The position numbers and the translations under genes are program-made. A stretch of 64,000 nucleotides of DNA from Psychromonas sp. SP041. Lineage in GTDB: Bacteria > Pseudomonadota > Gammaproteobacteria > Enterobacterales > Psychromonadaceae. Below are positions 17,469 to 26,772 of the stretch, piece after piece; the stretch's first letter is position 1; each line of letters opens with the position of its first letter. The notes under the pieces are model-generated. The model did no database searches, was not told the DNA's origin, and worked only from the letters and a program-made list of their open reading frames with translations. The DNA lies in contig NZ_CBRF02000011.1 in NCBI RefSeq assembly GCF_000470315.2, positions 1 through 64,000 of the forward strand. The letters are read 5' to 3'.

Positions 17469-18377
17469 ATGGGGCAAATGGAAAATATGGCGCTCTTTGT
17501 TAGGATCGTAGAGGCTGGCGGTATCGGTAAAGCAGCAGCACAATTAGACATTGCCAAATCTGCGGTAAGTAGGCGCTTAGTCGAACTAGAAAAACAACTT
17601 GATACCCAACTCCTTTCTCGTACAACTCGCCAGTCTCATCTCACTGATGCAGGCCGTATTTATTATCAAAAAGCATTAACCATTTTAAATGATGTCGCAG
17701 AGTTAAATGCGCAAACAAGTGGTATTAGCACCAATATAGAAGGCACTTTAAAGCTAACTGCGCCTTTGTCTTTTGGATTAACACACCTTGCACCAATTAT
17801 TGATGAATTTAGTCAACGACACACAAACCTCTGCATTGATATTGACTTCTCTGATCGTCATGTTGATTTGGTTGAAGAAGGTTATGAATTAGCGATTCGT
17901 ATTTCAAACTTAAAAAACTCGACGTTAAAAGCCAAGCGTCTGACCAGCATTCGTCATTTTTTATGTGCGAGTCCAGATTATTTAAAGCAACATGGTCAAC
18001 CTACCAATCTCGACCAATTGAGCCAACACCGTATATTGCAATACACACAAAATGATCATCATAAATTACACATTACAGACCCTCAGCAAAAACAACATCA
18101 ACTTGATGTTACTGCAAAAATTAAGGCCAACAATGGCGATTTTTTAAAAATGGTCGCAATTAATGGACAGGGTATTGTCGCTTTACCGCTTTTTATTACT
18201 CATCAAGCCATTACTCAAGGGCAATTAGTGCCGATATTAACGGATCATCAATTACCGACTCTTCATGCTTATGCGGTTTATCCTCAGACTCGTTTTTTAT
18301 CACAACGCTGTCGTTTATTGATCGATTTTATCAGTGAGAAATTTGCACAAAAACCGCTGTGGGATAACCTACAATAA
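17469..18377 (+). CDS. LysR-family transcriptional regulator
   Basis: Classic LysR layout: an N-terminal winged helix-turn-helix (residues 1-60; AAQLDIAKSAVSRRLVELEKQLDTQLLSRTTR) and a C-terminal periplasmic-binding-like effector domain. The 302-residue length is normal and SD GGAGA is well placed. It is divergently transcribed from the pirin gene, the usual place for the regulator of the neighbour; by analogy with pirin/quinone-responsive LysR proteins it may sense an aromatic or quinone signal, but the ligand is unknown. No terminator was seen; a MITE-like repeat follows about 100 bases after the stop. Confidence 0.93.
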   Translation: MGQMENMALFVRIVEAGGIGKAAAQLDIAKSAVSRRLVELEKQLDTQLLSRTTRQSHLTDAGRIYYQKALTILNDVAELNAQTSGISTNIEGTLKLTAPLSFGLTHLAPIIDEFSQRHTNLCIDIDFSDRHVDLVEEGYELAIRISNLKNSTLKAKRLTSIRHFLCASPDYLKQHGQPTNLDQLSQHRILQYTQNDHHKLHITDPQQKQHQLDVTAKIKANNGDFLKMVAINGQGIVALPLFITHQAITQGQLVPILTDHQLPTLHAYAVYPQTRFLSQRCRLLIDFISEKFAQKPLWDNLQ

Positions 18378-18473
18378 AAATGACAATGCAGTAAACGAAG
18401 GGGCAATTATATTTGGTCGAAGGTTTAACAAAATTCAACCCAAAAATTATTAATGCTTAACCGAAAGATTATT

Positions 18474-18634
18474 ATACCAATGGAATTAAATAAGTGATCA
18501 GAAATTGCGCAGGAAAAATTAACACTAATAAGGCGTGAGTTGTAGAAGATAGTTGTTCTCACTTCAAAACTCAGAACGCAGTTAGGGTTGATTTTAACCA
18601 GCAAGAATGATCACCTTATTAATTCTTTTGGTAT
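18474..18634 (+). mobile_element. MITE-like repeat, copy 1 (161 bp)
   Basis: A 161-bp sequence with imperfect terminal inverted repeats. The left end is ATACCAATGGAATTAAATAA, then GTGATCA; the complement of the right end is ATACCAAAAGAATTAATAAG, then GTGATCA. There is no coding capacity. Copy 3 at 53468-53628 has the same length, is in the opposite orientation and differs at about seven bases. TA lies at both outer edges of the CCAA ends, compatible with TA-targeting (Tc1/IS630-like) mobilisation, but this is only inference. The remaining bases of 18378-18708 hold nothing I can recognise. Confidence 0.85.
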
Positions 18635-18708
18635 TAATAAATAATGGTAGTAATGTATTCCTCCTGAGAAGAATACAACTGATATAGATAGGTTTAACTC
18701 ACTTTAGC

Positions 18709-18999
18709 TTAGCTTAATTCAGTCATTTCGCTGACATCAAAGGATTCAATAGCACCTTCAACCACCGCGCGATATGCAACCATATGTGTATTTTCTCTGT
18801 GTATTTGCCATAACTCACGAGACTCCCAACATTCATAAAATAGAAAGTGAGCTGGATTGTTATTATCTTGATGTAAACGATACTGAACACATCCCTCTTC
18901 CAATAACGTTTTACCTATCAGCTTAATCATTTCATCTTTTACAAAGTCGATCTTATCTTGTTTAACATTAATACTCGCTACAATAGTCAGGTTTGTCAT
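18709..18999 (-). CDS. Antibiotic biosynthesis monooxygenase (ABM) domain protein
   Basis: A 96-residue ABM-fold protein of the YgiN type. It has MTNLTIVASINVKQDKIDFV, then GCVQYRLHQDNNNPAHFLFYECWESRELWQIH and a final FDVSEM, the ferredoxin-like single domain typical of small quinol monooxygenases and related dimers. The activity is not proven; heme degradation is unlikely because IsdG-type residues are not evident. SD AAGGAA precedes the ATG. It is monocistronic and flanked on both sides by copies of the MITE-like repeat (18474-18634 and 19192-19312). Confidence 0.85.
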   Translation of the reverse strand: MTNLTIVASINVKQDKIDFVKDEMIKLIGKTLLEEGCVQYRLHQDNNNPAHFLFYECWESRELWQIHRENTHMVAYRAVVEGAIESFDVSEMTELS

Positions 19000-19191
19000 T
19001 TATGTTCCTTTTTAAAGTGTAAAACTATCTACCACTATCTCATTTAATTTATTTATTTTTTTAATTCGCAGATTCAAATTAGCATCATAAATTATTATTT
19101 AAACAATATTCGTTAACTGCTTATGATTTATGTCACTTATCTCTAACAACAGGTCGATATAAATATTCCAATCGCACCAATTTTCAATGGG

Positions 19192-19312
19192 AAAAATTAA
19201 CACTAATAAGGCGTGAGTTGTAGAAGATAGTTGTTCTCACTTCAAAACTCAGAACACAGTTAGGGGTGATTTTAACCAGCAAGAATGATCACCTTATTAA
19301 TTCTTTTGGTAT
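19192..19312 (+). mobile_element. MITE-like repeat, copy 2 (left end missing, 121 bp)
   Basis: From GAAAAATTAACACTAATAAG to the right end TTCTTTTGGTAT this is nearly identical to copy 1, in the same orientation. The left terminal repeat is gone. In its place stands ATATTCCAATCGCACCAATT, which recalls ATATCAATCGCACTAATT at 20589. The copy lies in the 394-base gap between the ABM gene and azlC; the rest of that gap (19000-19190, 19313-19393) shows no gene. Confidence 0.85.
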
Positions 19313-19393
19313 TAGTATCGATAGGTCAATGTCATTAATCAAAACGAATTAAATTGATAATTTATTCAAAAAGTTTTATTAAATCATTCAGCT

Positions 19394-20185
19394 GTGGTCA
19401 AATACTGTCATTATTTTATCAACTTAAAGAAGGTGAGTATTATCAATCATCAACAGCTTAAAAAGGCCGAATTTAAAGCGGGTTGCAAAGCCGCCATTCC
19501 ATTGATAATAGGTGCGATCCCTTTTGGTATTTTATTTGGAACATTAGCCCCCACCAGTGGACTTTCGGTATGGGCAACGATGGCAATGTCATTATTTGTT
19601 TTTGCTGGTTCAGCTCAATTTATTGTACTTGCATTAATTGCTGTTCAAGCACCATTAGAAATTATTTTATTAACTACATTTGTTGTTAATTTACGCCACC
19701 TGTTATACGCAACGGCATTGGTGCCTAGGGTTGCACATTTACCGATAGCTTTACGTGCTTTTTTAGCCTTTGGCTTAACTGACGAGACCTTTGCCAACAT
19801 GAGTCAACGTTATCAACCTGACTCGCCATTAGGTAATGATCATCAATACGCTCATTATTTTTATATTGGTTCTATATTCAGTTTTTATACAACATGGTCT
19901 TCTGCCACTGCTCTCGGTTTAGTACTTGGTAACATCATTCCTGATATGACAAGTTGGGGGCTAGAGTTTGCTATGTCCGTTACTTTTATCGGTATGGTAG
20001 TGCCTTATGTAAATAGTAAAGCAATGTTAAGTGCAACGTTCAGTGCTGCAATAGCCTCTTTATATTTTTCTTATTTACCTAATAAGCTTGGACTCATTAT
20101 TAGTGCATTAATAGGCGTTGGCGCAGGCTTATCAGTGATGCGTATGCAAAAAATGTCTATTAATAATCAGGAGAAGAAAATATGA
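19394..20185 (+). CDS. azlC: AzlC-family branched-chain amino acid exporter, large subunit
   Basis: AzlC/YgaZ proteins pair with AzlD/YgaH to export branched-chain amino acids such as valine. The protein has about eight membrane segments, beginning at AAIPLIIGAIPFGILFGTLAP. The conserved FAGSAQFIVLALI and VNLRHLLYATALVP are diagnostic. The frame opens with a GTG at 19394, but a second GTG at 19433 gives the usual short N-terminus and is preceded by AAAGAAG; which is used is unclear. The azlD start overlaps the stop by 4 bases. SD for azlD is GGAGAAG inside azlC. Confidence 0.93.
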   Translation: MVKYCHYFINLKKVSIINHQQLKKAEFKAGCKAAIPLIIGAIPFGILFGTLAPTSGLSVWATMAMSLFVFAGSAQFIVLALIAVQAPLEIILLTTFVVNLRHLLYATALVPRVAHLPIALRAFLAFGLTDETFANMSQRYQPDSPLGNDHQYAHYFYIGSIFSFYTTWSSATALGLVLGNIIPDMTSWGLEFAMSVTFIGMVVPYVNSKAMLSATFSAAIASLYFSYLPNKLGLIISALIGVGAGLSVMRMQKMSINNQEKKI

Positions 20186-20499
20186 ATGAAGTCTGGTTAA
20201 TTTTAGGTATGTTTGCCATTACATTTGGTATTCGTTTTGTTATGTTTGCTTTTGCAGGGAAAATCACTTTTCCAGTTTGGATGCAACAATCATTAAAATT
20301 TGTGCCTCCAGCAGTATTAACAGCAATCATAGTGCCCGCAGTCGTTATGCCCTATGGGGATATGGATATAAGCTTTACTAATGTTTATTTATTAGCGGCA
20401 ATTATTAGTGTCGTGATCAGCCTGGTGACTAAGAGTTTATTAAAAACGATCTTCTTTGGTATGTTAGTTTTTTTACTGTTGAAGTTATTAATTGCTTAA
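20182..20499 (+). CDS. azlD: AzlD-family branched-chain amino acid exporter, small subunit
   Basis: This 105-residue protein with four hydrophobic segments is the small partner of AzlC. FAITFGIRFVMF and FVPPAVLTAIIVPAVVMP are AzlD signatures. ATGA overlap with azlC implies coupled translation and a two-protein complex. A bidirectional terminator closes the operon 50 bases later, before the convergent recA gene. Confidence 0.93.
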   Translation: MNEVWLILGMFAITFGIRFVMFAFAGKITFPVWMQQSLKFVPPAVLTAIIVPAVVMPYGDMDISFTNVYLLAAIISVVISLVTKSLLKTIFFGMLVFLLLKLLIA

Positions 20500-20543
20500 G
20501 AGGCTTCAATCTTTTCGTGCAGACTAACTCAAAAAAAACAGAC

Positions 20544-20575
20544 AAAAAAACCGATGCTTGTAGGCATCGGTTTTT
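20544..20575. terminator. Bidirectional terminator after azlD
   Basis: CCGATGC / GCATCGG stem with a 6-base loop, flanked by seven A on the left and TTTTT on the right. It serves azlD and may also stop recA transcripts coming from the right. Confidence 0.9.
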
Positions 20576-20604
20576 ATCTTAGCTAATTATATCAATCGCA
20601 CTAA

Positions 20605-20643
20605 TTAAATAAGCTATTTTACTGGTTAAAATAGCTTATTTAA
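20605..20643. repeat. Perfect 17-bp inverted repeat downstream of recA
   Basis: TTAAATAAGCTATTTTA and its exact complement are separated by CTGGT. The stem is AT-rich, so it is a weak terminator candidate for recA. The preceding ATATCAATCGCACTAATT resembles the left flank of MITE copy 2, so this may be a remnant of another repeat family. Confidence 0.7.
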
Positions 20644-20723
20644 CATAGCCTCTTTAACACAGCTTATTTAAAATAGTTGATATTATCATTAGTACAAAGG
20701 TACTTTTAGCTTTATAGATTAAC

Positions 20724-21770
20724 TTACTCAGGCGCTTCAGTTTCTACATCTTTAGTTTCAGGTACAACTTCTGGTTTTGCTAATAAAATTTCACGTAATT
20801 TAGCATCTAACTCTTTAGCTGAAACTGGATTTTCATCTAAGAATTTACATGCATTAGTTTTACCTTGGCCAATTTTATTACCGTTATATGAATACCAAGA
20901 TCCAGATTTCTCAACTAGCTCTTGCTTAACACCTAAATCGATCAGCTCACCGTAGTTATTAATACCTTGACCGTATAAAATTTGGAATTCAGCTTGTTTA
21001 AACGGTGGTGATACTTTGTTTTTAACTACTTTAACGCGTGTTTCATTACCCGTGATTTCGTCACCGTTTTTAACAGCGCCAATACGACGAATGTCTAAAC
21101 GAACTGATGCATAGAATTTTAATGCATTACCACCAGTAGTTGTTTCTGGGTTACCAAACATAACACCAATTTTCATACGGATTTGGTTAATAAAGATAAC
21201 CATCGTATTCGTTTGTTTAATGTTACCGGTTAGTTTACGTAATGCTTGAGACATTAAACGTGCTTGAAGACCCATGTGTGAATCACCCATGTCACCTTCA
21301 ATTTCCGCTTTTGGTGTTAAGGCAGCAACAGAATCGACAATCACTACACCAACAGCACCTGAACGTACTAACATGTCACAGATTTCTAATGCTTGCTCAC
21401 CAGTATCAGGTTGCGAGATAAGAAGATCATCAACATTAACACCTAATTTTTTTGCGTAGCTAGGGTCTAACGCATGCTCAGCATCGATAAACGCACAAGT
21501 TTTACCTTGTTTTTGTGCTTCAGCAATAACTTGTAATGTTAGCGTCGTTTTACCAGAACTTTCTGGACCGTATATTTCAACAACACGACCGTACGGTAAA
21601 CCACCTATTCCAAGAGCAACATCTAAACCTAATGAGCCAGTTGAAACAGATTCAATTTCCATTGCTGCAGCACCGTCTCCTAGACGCATGATTGAACCTT
21701 TACCAAATTGTTTCTCAATTTGGCCTAATGCAGCTGCTAATGCTTTATCTTTATTTGCGTCCTGACTCAT
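20724..21770 (-). CDS. recA: Recombinase A
   Basis: RecA forms filaments on single-stranded DNA, drives homologous recombination and triggers LexA self-cleavage. The 348-residue protein has Walker [14 protein letters not shown], the MAW region [12 protein letters not shown], loop L1 near [24 protein letters not shown] and loop L2 around [18 protein letters not shown]. The C-terminal tail is acidic. I chose the ATG at 21770 ([15 protein letters not shown]), which has SD GGAGAAG; the frame extends 19 codons upstream across the promoter, which is not coding. Two abutting LexA boxes lie 28 bases upstream of this ATG. Confidence 0.98.
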   Translation of the reverse strand: MSQDANKDKALAAALGQIEKQFGKGSIMRLGDGAAAMEIESVSTGSLGLDVALGIGGLPYGRVVEIYGPESSGKTTLTLQVIAEAQKQGKTCAFIDAEHALDPSYAKKLGVNVDDLLISQPDTGEQALEICDMLVRSGAVGVVIVDSVAALTPKAEIEGDMGDSHMGLQARLMSQALRKLTGNIKQTNTMVIFINQIRMKIGVMFGNPETTTGGNALKFYASVRLDIRRIGAVKNGDEITGNETRVKVVKNKVSPPFKQAEFQILYGQGINNYGELIDLGVKQELVEKSGSWYSYNGNKIGQGKTNACKFLDENPVSAKELDAKLREILLAKPEVVPETKDVETEAPE

Positions 21771-21797
21771 GTCTTCTCCAGTGTTTTTCTTATGTTT

Positions 21798-21837
21798 TAC
21801 TGTATATGCATGCAGTATACTGCTCATTTATACAGTA
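21798..21837 (-). promoter_or_regulatory. Two abutting LexA (SOS) boxes controlling recA
   Basis: Box 1 (21798-21817) is TACTGTATATGCATGCAGTA and box 2 (21818-21837) is TACTGCTCATTTATACAGTA. Both fit CTG-N10-CAG with TA flanks. They touch end to end at exactly 20-bp spacing, so two LexA dimers would bind on the same face of the helix. Confidence 0.9.
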
Positions 21838-21871
21838 TCAAGTTTTTTATTAAAAATATGATGATATTTAT

Positions 21872-22375
21872 TTAGTTTAGCATATCAACGTTATCTATTA
21901 GCCCTAAAAGTGCTAAACGAATTGCTTGTGTTCTCACTTCAGAGCGATCACCTACAAATAAATAGGTTTCAGTTTTATGTCCACTATGTGCGTTATACCA
22001 AGCAATACAAACCGTACCAACTGGTTTTTCTTCGCTGCCGCCATCAGGTCCTGCAATCCCGCTTATTGCAACAGCAATATCGGCATCTGAATTTTTTATG
22101 GCGCCAATAGCCATAGCATTAACCACTTCTTTGGAGACCGCCCCAAACTCTTGAATCAACAGGTCTTCAACACCTAACATCTGTGTTTTAGCACCATTGC
22201 TATAAGTAACAAAACTACGGTCAAACCACAGCGAACTTCCAGAAATTTCTGTAATAGCGTATGCTACACCACCTCCGGTACAGGATTCAGCGGTTGTAGC
22301 AACCAAGCCAGCATTAGTCAGTTTTTCGCCTAATACTTGCGCCAATTCTTTAACGGTTTTTTCAGTAAACATCAT
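21872..22375 (-). CDS. pncC: Nicotinamide-nucleotide amidase PncC (CinA C-terminal domain)
   Basis: PncC deamidates nicotinamide mononucleotide to nicotinic acid mononucleotide and recycles NAD breakdown products made, for example, by DNA ligase. The 167-residue single domain has TTAESCTGGGVAYAIT with the catalytic Ser/Lys region, SYSNGAKTQMLGV-type strand (here FVTYSNGAKTQMLGV) and SGIAGPDGGSEEKPVGTV. It starts ATGATG. Gene order pncC-recA is conserved with E. coli. It is divergent from mutS with 41 bases between starts. Confidence 0.95.
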   Translation of the reverse strand: MMFTEKTVKELAQVLGEKLTNAGLVATTAESCTGGGVAYAITEISGSSLWFDRSFVTYSNGAKTQMLGVEDLLIQEFGAVSKEVVNAMAIGAIKNSDADIAVAISGIAGPDGGSEEKPVGTVCIAWYNAHSGHKTETYLFVGDRSEVRTQAIRLALLGLIDNVDMLN

Positions 22376-22416
22376 TTTCCGCCTTTTTTTAGAAATAGTT
22401 ATTAAGTGTATTCATT

Positions 22417-25026
22417 ATGAAGCCAACAGCGCAAGAATTAAAACAACATACTCCGATGATGCAACAGTTTTTAACCTTAAAAAGTGAAGTGCCAGACACC
22501 TTACTCTTTTATCGTATGGGTGATTTCTACGAACTGTTTTTTGATGATGCCCGTAAAGCGTCACAATTATTAGGTATTTCCCTTACTCAACGTGGAAAAA
22601 CTGGCGGTAATGCCATTCCAATGGCCGGTGTTCCCTACCATAGTGTTGAAGGCTACTTGGCAAAATTGATTGCCCTTGGTGAATCGATTGCGATTTGTGA
22701 GCAAATTGGCGATCCTGCCACAAGCAAAGGCCCTGTTGAACGTAAGATAGTACGTATCATTACCCCTGGCACGATCACTGATGAAGCGTTATTAGATGAT
22801 AAACAAGATAACTTATTATGTTCAGTCTACCAACAGGGTGACACCTTTGGTATTGCTTCACTAGATATTGGCAGTGGTCGTTTTATTGTTAATGAGTTAA
22901 ACAAAGCTGAATCTTTACAAGCAGAAATACAACGCCTAAATCCAGCTGAACTCTTATACCCAGATAACTTTGAATGTTTGGAGCTAATTGAACATTTACC
23001 TACGATTCGTCGTCGCCCTGAATGGGAATTTGAGTTAGGTACCTGCAAAAAACTATTAACTCAGCAATTAGGTACTAAAGATCTCGTGGGTTTTGGTATT
23101 GAAAAAGCACACTTTGCAATTTGTGCTGCTGGTGCGTTATTACAATATTTAAAAGATACTCAACGTACAGTGCTTACCCATATTCAATCAATTACATTAG
23201 AGCAAAGCACTGATACGGTTATTTTAGATGCGGCCACACGCCGTAACTTAGAGTTAACCTTTAATTTGGCAGGCGGGACCGATAATACGCTAGCGCAAAT
23301 ATTAGATACCACAGTAACCCCAATGGGTAGCCGTTTATTAAAACGTTGGATACATCAGCCGATTCGTAATTTAACGGTCTTAAATTACCGTCAAACCATG
23401 ATCCAAACGTTAATGGATTTTGATTTAACTGATGCACTTTCTCTGCCACTGAAACAGATTGGTGATATTGAGCGCGTAATTGCACGTTTAGCATTACGTT
23501 CTGCACGCCCTCGTGATTTAACGCGTTTACGCTGTGCTTTTTCTTTGTTACCTGAATTACAGCATTTAATTGCAGAATTACCTTCTGAACTCGTGTCGAC
23601 ATTAAGCCAAGAAATGGGTAACTATCCTGAACTATTAACCTTATTAGAAACGGCAGTGATCGATAACCCACCTGTATTAATACGTGACGGCGGCGTGATC
23701 AAAGCGGGTTATAACGAAGAGTTAGATCATTGGCGTAACCTTTCAAAAGGCGCAACGGACTACTTAGATGCACTTGAAAAACGTGAACGTGAAAGTACTG
23801 GCATTAGCACTTTAAAAGTCGGTTATAACCGAGTACACGGTTACTTTATTGAGATAAGCCGAAATCAATCTGAGCATGTACCGGAGCATTATGTACGTCG
23901 CCAAACACTTAAAGGTGCTGAGCGTTACATCATTGCAGAACTAAAAGAACACGAAGAAAAAGTATTATCTAGCCAAGGTAAAGCACTCGCATTAGAGAAA
24001 AAACTCTACGAGCAATTAATTGATTTGTTATTGCCACATTTAAAAAGCTTACAATTCACGGCAAAAGCATTAGCAGAATTGGATGTATTAAATACGTTAA
24101 CAGAGCGCGCGTTAACCTTAAATTATGTTCGCCCGGTGTTACAACAAGAAAACGGTATCGAGATTGAAGAAGGTCGACATCCTGTTGTTGAGCAAGTGAG
24201 TAAAACGCCTTTTATTGCGAACCCTGTTAACTTACATAACCAACGTCGTATGCTGATTATCACTGGCCCTAACATGGGTGGTAAATCGACCTATATGCGT
24301 CAAGTTGCGTTAATGGTATTGATGGCACACATTGGTAGTTTCATTCCTGCTCAAAGTGCAAAAATAGGCCCTATTGATCGTATTTTCACTCGTATAGGTG
24401 CATCAGACGATCTCGCCAGTGGCCGTTCAACCTTCATGGTAGAAATGACTGAAACAGCGAATATATTACATAATGCAACGCCTAACTCACTGGTGCTAAT
24501 GGATGAAATTGGCCGAGGCACCAGTACTTTTGATGGTTTATCGTTAGCTTGGGCCTGTGCAGAGCAATTGGCTGAAAAAATTCAAGCCTATACTTTATTT
24601 GCAACACACTACTTTGAATTAACACGTTTACCTGAAACGATTCCAGAATTAGTAAATGTGCATTTAGATGCCGTAGAGCATGGCGATACCATTGCCTTTT
24701 TACACGCATTACAAGAAGGCGCTGCGAATAAAAGCTATGGGTTACAGGTAGCTGCATTAGCAGGTGTTCCTAAATCAGTGTTAGATAACGCAAAGCAAAA
24801 ACTTGCGCAATTAGAAGCGTCCTCTAAACAGTCTCAATCTTTTGAAAACCAAACAAATAACCAGCAAACGATAGACAATATTGCCGAAGTTCAAGTTCAA
24901 AGTAGCTTAAACTTCTCAGAGTCTGAAAAACATAAAGCGGTGGTTTTACTTGAAGGAGTCGATCCAGACGAGTTAACGCCTAAGCAAGCATTAGCAATGC
25001 TTTATGAACTAAAAGAACAGTTATAA
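22417..25026 (+). CDS. mutS: DNA mismatch repair protein MutS
   Basis: MutS recognises mismatches and starts methyl-directed repair with MutL and MutH. The 869-residue protein has the mismatch-reading Phe-x-Glu motif in [12 protein letters not shown], the connector, lever and clamp domains, and the ATPase domain with Walker [14 protein letters not shown] near residue 620 and Walker [23 protein letters not shown]. The C-terminal tail carries the tetramerisation-type ending [21 protein letters not shown]. The length is close to E. coli MutS (853). A strong terminator follows. Confidence 0.98.
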   Translation: MKPTAQELKQHTPMMQQFLTLKSEVPDTLLFYRMGDFYELFFDDARKASQLLGISLTQRGKTGGNAIPMAGVPYHSVEGYLAKLIALGESIAICEQIGDPATSKGPVERKIVRIITPGTITDEALLDDKQDNLLCSVYQQGDTFGIASLDIGSGRFIVNELNKAESLQAEIQRLNPAELLYPDNFECLELIEHLPTIRRRPEWEFELGTCKKLLTQQLGTKDLVGFGIEKAHFAICAAGALLQYLKDTQRTVLTHIQSITLEQSTDTVILDAATRRNLELTFNLAGGTDNTLAQILDTTVTPMGSRLLKRWIHQPIRNLTVLNYRQTMIQTLMDFDLTDALSLPLKQIGDIERVIARLALRSARPRDLTRLRCAFSLLPELQHLIAELPSELVSTLSQEMGNYPELLTLLETAVIDNPPVLIRDGGVIKAGYNEELDHWRNLSKGATDYLDALEKRERESTGISTLKVGYNRVHGYFIEISRNQSEHVPEHYVRRQTLKGAERYIIAELKEHEEKVLSSQGKALALEKKLYEQLIDLLLPHLKSLQFTAKALAELDVLNTLTERALTLNYVRPVLQQENGIEIEEGRHPVVEQVSKTPFIANPVNLHNQRRMLIITGPNMGGKSTYMRQVALMVLMAHIGSFIPAQSAKIGPIDRIFTRIGASDDLASGRSTFMVEMTETANILHNATPNSLVLMDEIGRGTSTFDGLSLAWACAEQLAEKIQAYTLFATHYFELTRLPETIPELVNVHLDAVEHGDTIAFLHALQEGAANKSYGLQVAALAGVPKSVLDNAKQKLAQLEASSKQSQSFENQTNNQQTIDNIAEVQVQSSLNFSESEKHKAVVLLEGVDPDELTPKQALAMLYELKEQL

Positions 25027-25072
25027 ATAACCGACGATGCTTATTGAACTTGGCTCAACGAGTAAATATATG

Positions 25073-25095
25073 AAGGGACATTTTGTCCCTTTTTT
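25073..25095 (+). terminator. mutS intrinsic terminator
   Basis: AAGGGAC / GTCCCTT stem with a 4-base loop followed by a T run, 46 bases after the mutS stop. Confidence 0.88.
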
Positions 25096-25464
25096 GTTGT
25101 TCTAATTTCTACTCTTACCGATTACTTTGCTCTATTAGCCTAATTAACCAATATCGCGTATTAACCTTGCTTATAAACATCACTCATTAATATTACTGAT
25201 AAATATTACCAATCAACATGCCGACTCTGGCGACTAAACCTTCATTAATTAGAAGTAAGTTGATTAAAGCTAAGTTAATTAAAACTAAGTTAATTTTTTC
25301 GGTTCTACATTCAGAGCAAAAACTTAATAAAACAAAAATTATTTCAGTTTAACGAATCTTTTATGACAATTGAAATATTTCTGTAACAAAACTCTGTTTT
25401 AATCACCGTACTTAAATAATTAACATCATTGCGTAATAGTCGCTTAATTGAATAGGCTTTAAAA
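25096..25464. other. Intergenic region mutS-nptA, with short repeats and a weak Pho-box candidate
   Basis: No gene is seen. Bases 25253-25296 repeat AAGTTAATTAAAACT-type units about three times. CTGTAACAAAACTCTGTT at 25381-25398 faintly resembles a PhoB box, which would suit a phosphate transporter, but the second half-site matches poorly. Confidence 0.4.
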
Positions 25465-26604
25465 ATGAATACTCCAAATAATAATACAACAATGAATCAG
25501 TTCTTTAATTGGACTGCTGTCGTTTTTTTAGTGTATTGCATGTTAGTCGCTGTCAGTAGTGTGAGCAGTGGCTTTAAATTATTCTCAGGTGGTGCAGCTG
25601 GCGCCGCTGAAATATTCCAGTTTGCAAGTAATCCACTAGTTGCATTGATTTTAGGTACATTAGCAACAGCGTTAGTACAATCTTCTTCGACTGTAACAGC
25701 AGTAACAGTCGGCTTAGTCGCTGGCGGTTTACCTGTTTCAATTGCCATTCCATTAATTATGGGTGCAAATATTGGTACTACTATTACAAACTCGATTGTT
25801 TCAATTGGTCACGTTCGTAACAATGAAGACTTTAAACGTGCTTTCAGTGCAGCAACAGTTCATGACTTCTTTAACTTAATTGCGGTATTCATTTTCCTAC
25901 CGTTAGAATTGATGTTTGGCTTATTAGAAAAAATGGCAGGCGCAGCTTCGCACTTGCTTGTAGGTAGTGCTGATATGTCGATGAAAGGTTTTAACTTTAT
26001 GAAGCCTTTAACTAAACCAGGCGTCAACATTATTTCTGATATGGCATCAATTGTCCCAGGTAAAATGGCCGGTATTGCGATGGTTGTAGCCGGTGTTGTG
26101 CTTATTTTATTCTCTGTGACTTTCTTAGGTAAAGTACTGAAAAAAGTATTAGTCGGTCGTGCTAAAGCGATATTGCATAATGCGTTAGGTAAAGGTCCAA
26201 TCGCTGGTATTACCTCTGGTGCATTAATGACCGTGATGGTGCAATCTTCATCAACAACAACCAGCTTAATGATTCCATTAGCGGGTAGCGGCATGTTTAC
26301 AACACGTCAAATATACCCTTTCACACTGGGTGCAAATATTGGAACAACAATAACAGCATTGTTAGCAGCAACCGCTATTTCAGGTCCAATGGCTGAAGCC
26401 GCATTAACCATTGCTTTAGTTCACTTTTTGTTTAACTTCTTAGCAGTCGTCGTTATTTACGGTATTCCTTTCTTACGTGAATTACCGTTAAAAGGAGCAG
26501 AGAAGTTAGCAGACGTAGGTACAAAAAATAAATTATTAGCTTTAGGATATGTTGTTGGTACTTTCTTCATATTACCTGGACTAATCTTGGTGGGTGTACG
26601 TTAA
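25465..26604 (+). CDS. nptA: Na+-dependent inorganic phosphate cotransporter (NptA family)
   Basis: This is a type II sodium/phosphate symporter of the inner membrane. The 379-residue protein contains the two inverted Na/Pi-cotransporter repeats, each with the signature QSSS: ATALVQSSSTVTAVTVGLV near residue 70 and TVMVQSSSTTTSLMIPL near residue 260. Each repeat is followed by a GANIGTTIT motif (residues about 95 and 290). It has about eight to nine membrane segments. It is most like Vibrio NptA. SD AGGCT is modest. It is monocistronic with its own terminator. Confidence 0.93.
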   Translation: MNTPNNNTTMNQFFNWTAVVFLVYCMLVAVSSVSSGFKLFSGGAAGAAEIFQFASNPLVALILGTLATALVQSSSTVTAVTVGLVAGGLPVSIAIPLIMGANIGTTITNSIVSIGHVRNNEDFKRAFSAATVHDFFNLIAVFIFLPLELMFGLLEKMAGAASHLLVGSADMSMKGFNFMKPLTKPGVNIISDMASIVPGKMAGIAMVVAGVVLILFSVTFLGKVLKKVLVGRAKAILHNALGKGPIAGITSGALMTVMVQSSSTTTSLMIPLAGSGMFTTRQIYPFTLGANIGTTITALLAATAISGPMAEAALTIALVHFLFNFLAVVVIYGIPFLRELPLKGAEKLADVGTKNKLLALGYVVGTFFILPGLILVGVR

Positions 26605-26653
26605 TAAAAAATAAAAGCTAGAGTATAACTAGCTTAAGCAATCTGCATATATT

Positions 26654-26685
26654 AAAAAAGCGATTCATTGAATCGCTTTTTTTTA
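26654..26685 (+). terminator. nptA intrinsic terminator
   Basis: GCGATT / AATCGC stem extended by flanking A/T pairs, 5-base loop CATTG and eight or more T on the plus strand. The A run on the left could make it act in both directions. Confidence 0.88.
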
Positions 26686-26772
26686 TTCTTTATTTGATGC
26701 TCTCACAACCAAAAGACATGTTTAACATCATTATTTAATCGTGATTTTTAGCACGGTGTTTTAAGCAATAAA

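Noticed and set aside
23261-23671. 136-codon antisense ORF inside mutS
   Set aside because: Long only because mutS is long; no start signal, and the sense frame is certain.
25381-25398. Pho box in front of nptA
   Set aside because: The first half CTGTAAC is acceptable but the second half does not fit CTGTCAT at the 11-bp offset; kept only as a weak remark.
25860-26294. 144-codon antisense ORF inside the phosphate cotransporter gene
   Set aside because: Mirror of the repeated QSSS-coding region; composition is typical of a complement frame.
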